This document shows, in pieces, positions 62,501 through 64,000 of a stretch of 64,000 nucleotides of DNA. Position 1 is the stretch's first letter. Each line of letters opens with the position of its first letter. The notes under the pieces are model-generated. The model did no database searches, was not told the DNA's origin, and saw nothing but the letters and a program-made list of their open reading frames with translations. This stretch comes from Anticarsia gemmatalis (taxonomy: Eukaryota > Arthropoda > Insecta > Lepidoptera > Erebidae). Both the position numbers and the translations under genes were made by a program. The stretch is from positions 12,221,501-12,285,500 of the forward strand of contig NC_134747.1 of assembly GCF_050436995.1 (NCBI RefSeq), given 5' to 3'.

Positions 62501-64000
62501 TCGACCGCCAGTAAAGGACTCTGCAAGTCATACCATAAGCGAGACGTTTGAAGGACTAACTCTAGTGCTGCCTGAAGATGGCATGTTGTGCAGAGAATGT
62601 GACACACCACTTGAAAGGGATAAACATTTCTTGTGAGTATACCTTTTTGTTTTGAAAGTGTGTTTTGTGAATATAGATGCTCTGTGCTTTATACAATAAA
62701 TAGGTACTTCGTGCTGATTATAATAATATATCTAGTTGACTTTTTCAACTAATTCTTGCTTATTGGACCTTGTTTAATCTGGAAATAAGAAATTCTTACT
62801 TATAATTATTGACACAGAAATTACAGCAAACTTACACACCTACAAACTTTAATTCCTATGACATGTGGCTTAAAACATGGCACCGTACGACGCGATCTTT
62901 GGTCTGATGATCTTTGATGCCTTGATCCGTATTGCATAGACGTTAATGTTTATTTTTAATCGATTTATTTCCCGTATCTTTCCCTCCACCGGTTCACGTC
63001 GGGTCTAAAGCTAGGTATATATGTACAGGGGCACGACGAGCTGCAGCAAGTGTTCGTACGTGTCGTCGTGCTACCGCGCCATGTTGCGCCACAGCGGCTA
63101 CTGCGCCGGGCCCCACTCGCTGGAGGATGCTCCCCGCGCCGCGCCGCACCGCACCTACTGCGTGTGCGGGTACAACACTAACATCGGTATGTAACTAACT
63201 TACTGTACCTACAATACGCGCTATCTATCTCGGTATGAAGTTAGCGGCAGTAGTTACGTAAAAGACATTTGTTGGAACTAAATGGTGACATTACAGGGTA
63301 CTACTTGCGCAAATTTTCTATTATGTCTAACTTCAAGCCGGTCAAGATTGATTGTGCGTGCTGTATATGTTCGAGAACTGCAGCAAGTGTTCCTAATGAT
63401 GATGCATTTATTTTATTACCTTATCTCATTTATGCAATCTCATTTATATAGGTAAATCGACCAACTCCTACTTTCTTTCTTTCTTCTATTATTTTGTTCT
63501 TGATGACTTCTTCATACACTACTTATTCCTCACCCACCGGTCATCATCTTCACTTATCTTCAGAAAACGGGTGACAACCGATATATTTCATATATTTCTA
63601 CTAAAAACTTTCATTTTGTGCGAATTATGAAGGAGTAAATAACTTATTCTTTAACTTAAGTTCCAACCGTTATTTCAAACGTAACATTTCTCCCCAGGCA
63701 CGGACATGCTGACTCACTTGCTAATGTGTGAGCACAAGAGCGCGTATAGATCGGAAGAGGAGGCGCGCAACAACACAGTGCGGTCCGCGGATGACCCGCC
63801 CGCATTACCTGCGATCAGTAAACCGGTGGAAGAAACTCCTGCTGTGGACACCGTGAGTAGGACTTACAATTAAATAATTACTTTTCCAGGCATGAGAGAA
63901 TGATAAACTTGCTGTTTAAAATATAGGTTCTAAATAAGATGACAGTGGCTAAGGTGCAGAGAGCAGCATATTTTCAGCTCGTTCCAGTAAAAATCAATAT
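54794..64000 (+). CDS. row: row-like / POGZ-like zinc-finger protein with transposase-derived domain, 3' partial
   Basis: This is a probable chromatin protein related to Drosophila Row (relative of Woc, an HP1c partner) and vertebrate POGZ/ZNF280. Exons are 54794-54847, 55242-55492, 55799-56079, 56414-56578, 56931-57140, 57556-57956, 58303-58631, 58884-59031, 59380-59523, 59933-60184, 60566-60784, 61271-61450, 61728-61860, 62118-62209, 62493-62632, 63029-63186, 63698-63852 and 63927 to the window end. All junctions are GT-AG and in phase, giving about 1,128 residues with no stop. Order: acidic/basic N-terminus with an AT-hook (about 133-141), a SUMO-interacting-like motif (226-230), an ISXO2-like transposase domain (about 288-583), Lys-rich linkers, then C2H2 fingers from 746. 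The orthology to row is inferred from the finger pattern; the fused architecture is read directly. The C-terminus is outside the window. Confidence 0.8.
56931..59031 (+). CDS. row: row-like exons 5-8: domesticated ISXO2/IS1595-like transposase domain
   Basis: Residues about 288-583 follow the ISXO2-like (Pfam DDE_Tnp_IS1595, Merlin-related) fold from end to end. Landmarks are an N-terminal FTEWLIQQGLV, the ribbon-like GGYVWISECC, then SIFEGATFPPSVLLKLIYHW, a helical WLRAVCTSAI, GGAGKKVEVGVISLG, VILTDLT, and LDELVWREIYGISPGQAF followed by DNIVIHI. The catalytic positions look broken. The first Asp of the usual IDES motif is Gly424, the second Asp is kept (Asp494), and the Glu site is shifted (NIMEYL, Met529-Glu530). 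Cysteines of the zinc ribbon are mostly gone. The exons are spliced in phase with the rest of the gene, so this is part of the host protein and not an inserted copy. Confidence 0.85.
57990..58215 (+). repeat. Dispersed repeat fragment in intron 6 of the row-like gene
   Basis: It contains ATAAAATCACGCC and CCCATAGGGTTAAGCAGGGA, shared with the copy at 25888-25960, and near its end GCCAGCGTGGCGGAATA, which matches the tail of the SINE at 48482-48819 (GCCAGCGTGGTGGACTC). It is a degraded SINE-type copy. Confidence 0.5.
59380..60184 (+). CDS. row: row-like exons 9-10: basic/acidic linker
   Basis: Residues about 614-745 are disordered and highly charged. GRSKRGRKKKEPSPSPPPKK and SARGRRKQVRS look like further AT-hook-type or nuclear-localisation basic clusters. 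Acidic EDDDEE and DDDLDDIPL follow. The end SMERYYFGQKGG leads straight into the first zinc finger. Confidence 0.8.
60566..63852 (+). CDS. row: row-like exons 11-17: POGZ/ZNF280-type zinc-finger array
   Basis: Fingers by residue: C746-C749-H762-H766, C779-C782-H795-H800, C814-C817-H830-H835, C844-C847-H860-H865, an irregular C873-C876-H899-H903 with a long loop, and C912-C915-H928-H933. CRECDTPLERDKHF and CSKCSYVSSCYRAMLRHSGYC (986-1025) follow, then YCVCGYNTNIGTDMLTHLLM with C1044, C1046 and H1059. The motifs FCPYCLKV and RCNRCVLTFVHLGQLKEH are diagnostic of the POGZ/ZNF280/Row group. Fingers 3 and 5-8 are split by introns, all in phase. Confidence 0.85.
63927..64000 (+). CDS. row: row-like exon 18, cut by window end
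   Basis: An acceptor (AATATAG) precedes an open frame VLNKMTVAKVQRAAYFQLVP that continues to the last base without a stop. It is in phase with the previous exon (phase 0 at 63852). No domain is visible in 24 residues, and the intron before it is only 74 bases, so this call is weaker than the others. Confidence 0.5.

Noticed and set aside
1..64000. CRISPR arrays, bacterial operons, rRNA genes or endogenous viral genes
   Set aside because: No regularly spaced repeats, no prokaryotic gene structure, no rRNA-like blocks and no viral protein motifs were seen. The gene models are clearly eukaryotic.

Overview
The window is nuclear DNA of an insect, most likely a moth or butterfly. It is AT-rich, its genes are split into many short exons with GT-AG introns, and it carries tRNA-derived SINE tails and small inverted-repeat transposons of the kinds common in Lepidoptera. 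The species cannot be told from this sequence, and the order assignment is an inference.

Layout. Bases 1 to about 34,500 show no exon I can support. They probably form one very long first intron of spire, whose KIND-domain exon lies at 34526-34787 on the minus strand. This stretch holds small transposons: a hAT-type element (1357-1547), a palindromic MITE (7226-7407), a piggyBac-type MITE flanked by TTAA (14253-14920) and a SINE-like copy (about 29491-29683). It also holds a perfect 20-bp hairpin (25308-25363) and a pair of identical full CRE palindromes (25510-25544).

From 54256 down to 38232 on the minus strand lies a complete myopic/HD-PTP (PTPN23) gene. I resolved 21 coding exons whose phases all agree (5,400 bases, 1,799 residues). 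The order is Bro1 domain, V domain, a long Tyr/Gln/Asn/Pro-rich linker and a degenerate tyrosine phosphatase domain. Its introns hold a SINE with intact target duplication, more SINE-tail pieces and an elaborate nested inverted repeat (42014-42787).

Head-to-head with mop, 537 bases away, a plus-strand gene starts at 54794 and runs off the window end. I resolved 18 exons, all in phase, about 1,128 residues so far. Its C-terminal part is a POGZ/ZNF280-like row of C2H2 fingers resembling Drosophila row (relative of woc). Its middle (about residues 288-583) is clearly derived from an ISXO2/IS1595-like (Merlin-related) DDE transposase with at least one catalytic residue lost. That fusion is the most interesting item in the window: a domesticated transposase built into a probable chromatin zinc-finger protein.

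The three genes work in different systems: actin nucleation (spire), endosomal sorting (mop) and chromatin (row-like). Only mop and the row-like gene show a plausible regulatory link, through a shared divergent promoter.
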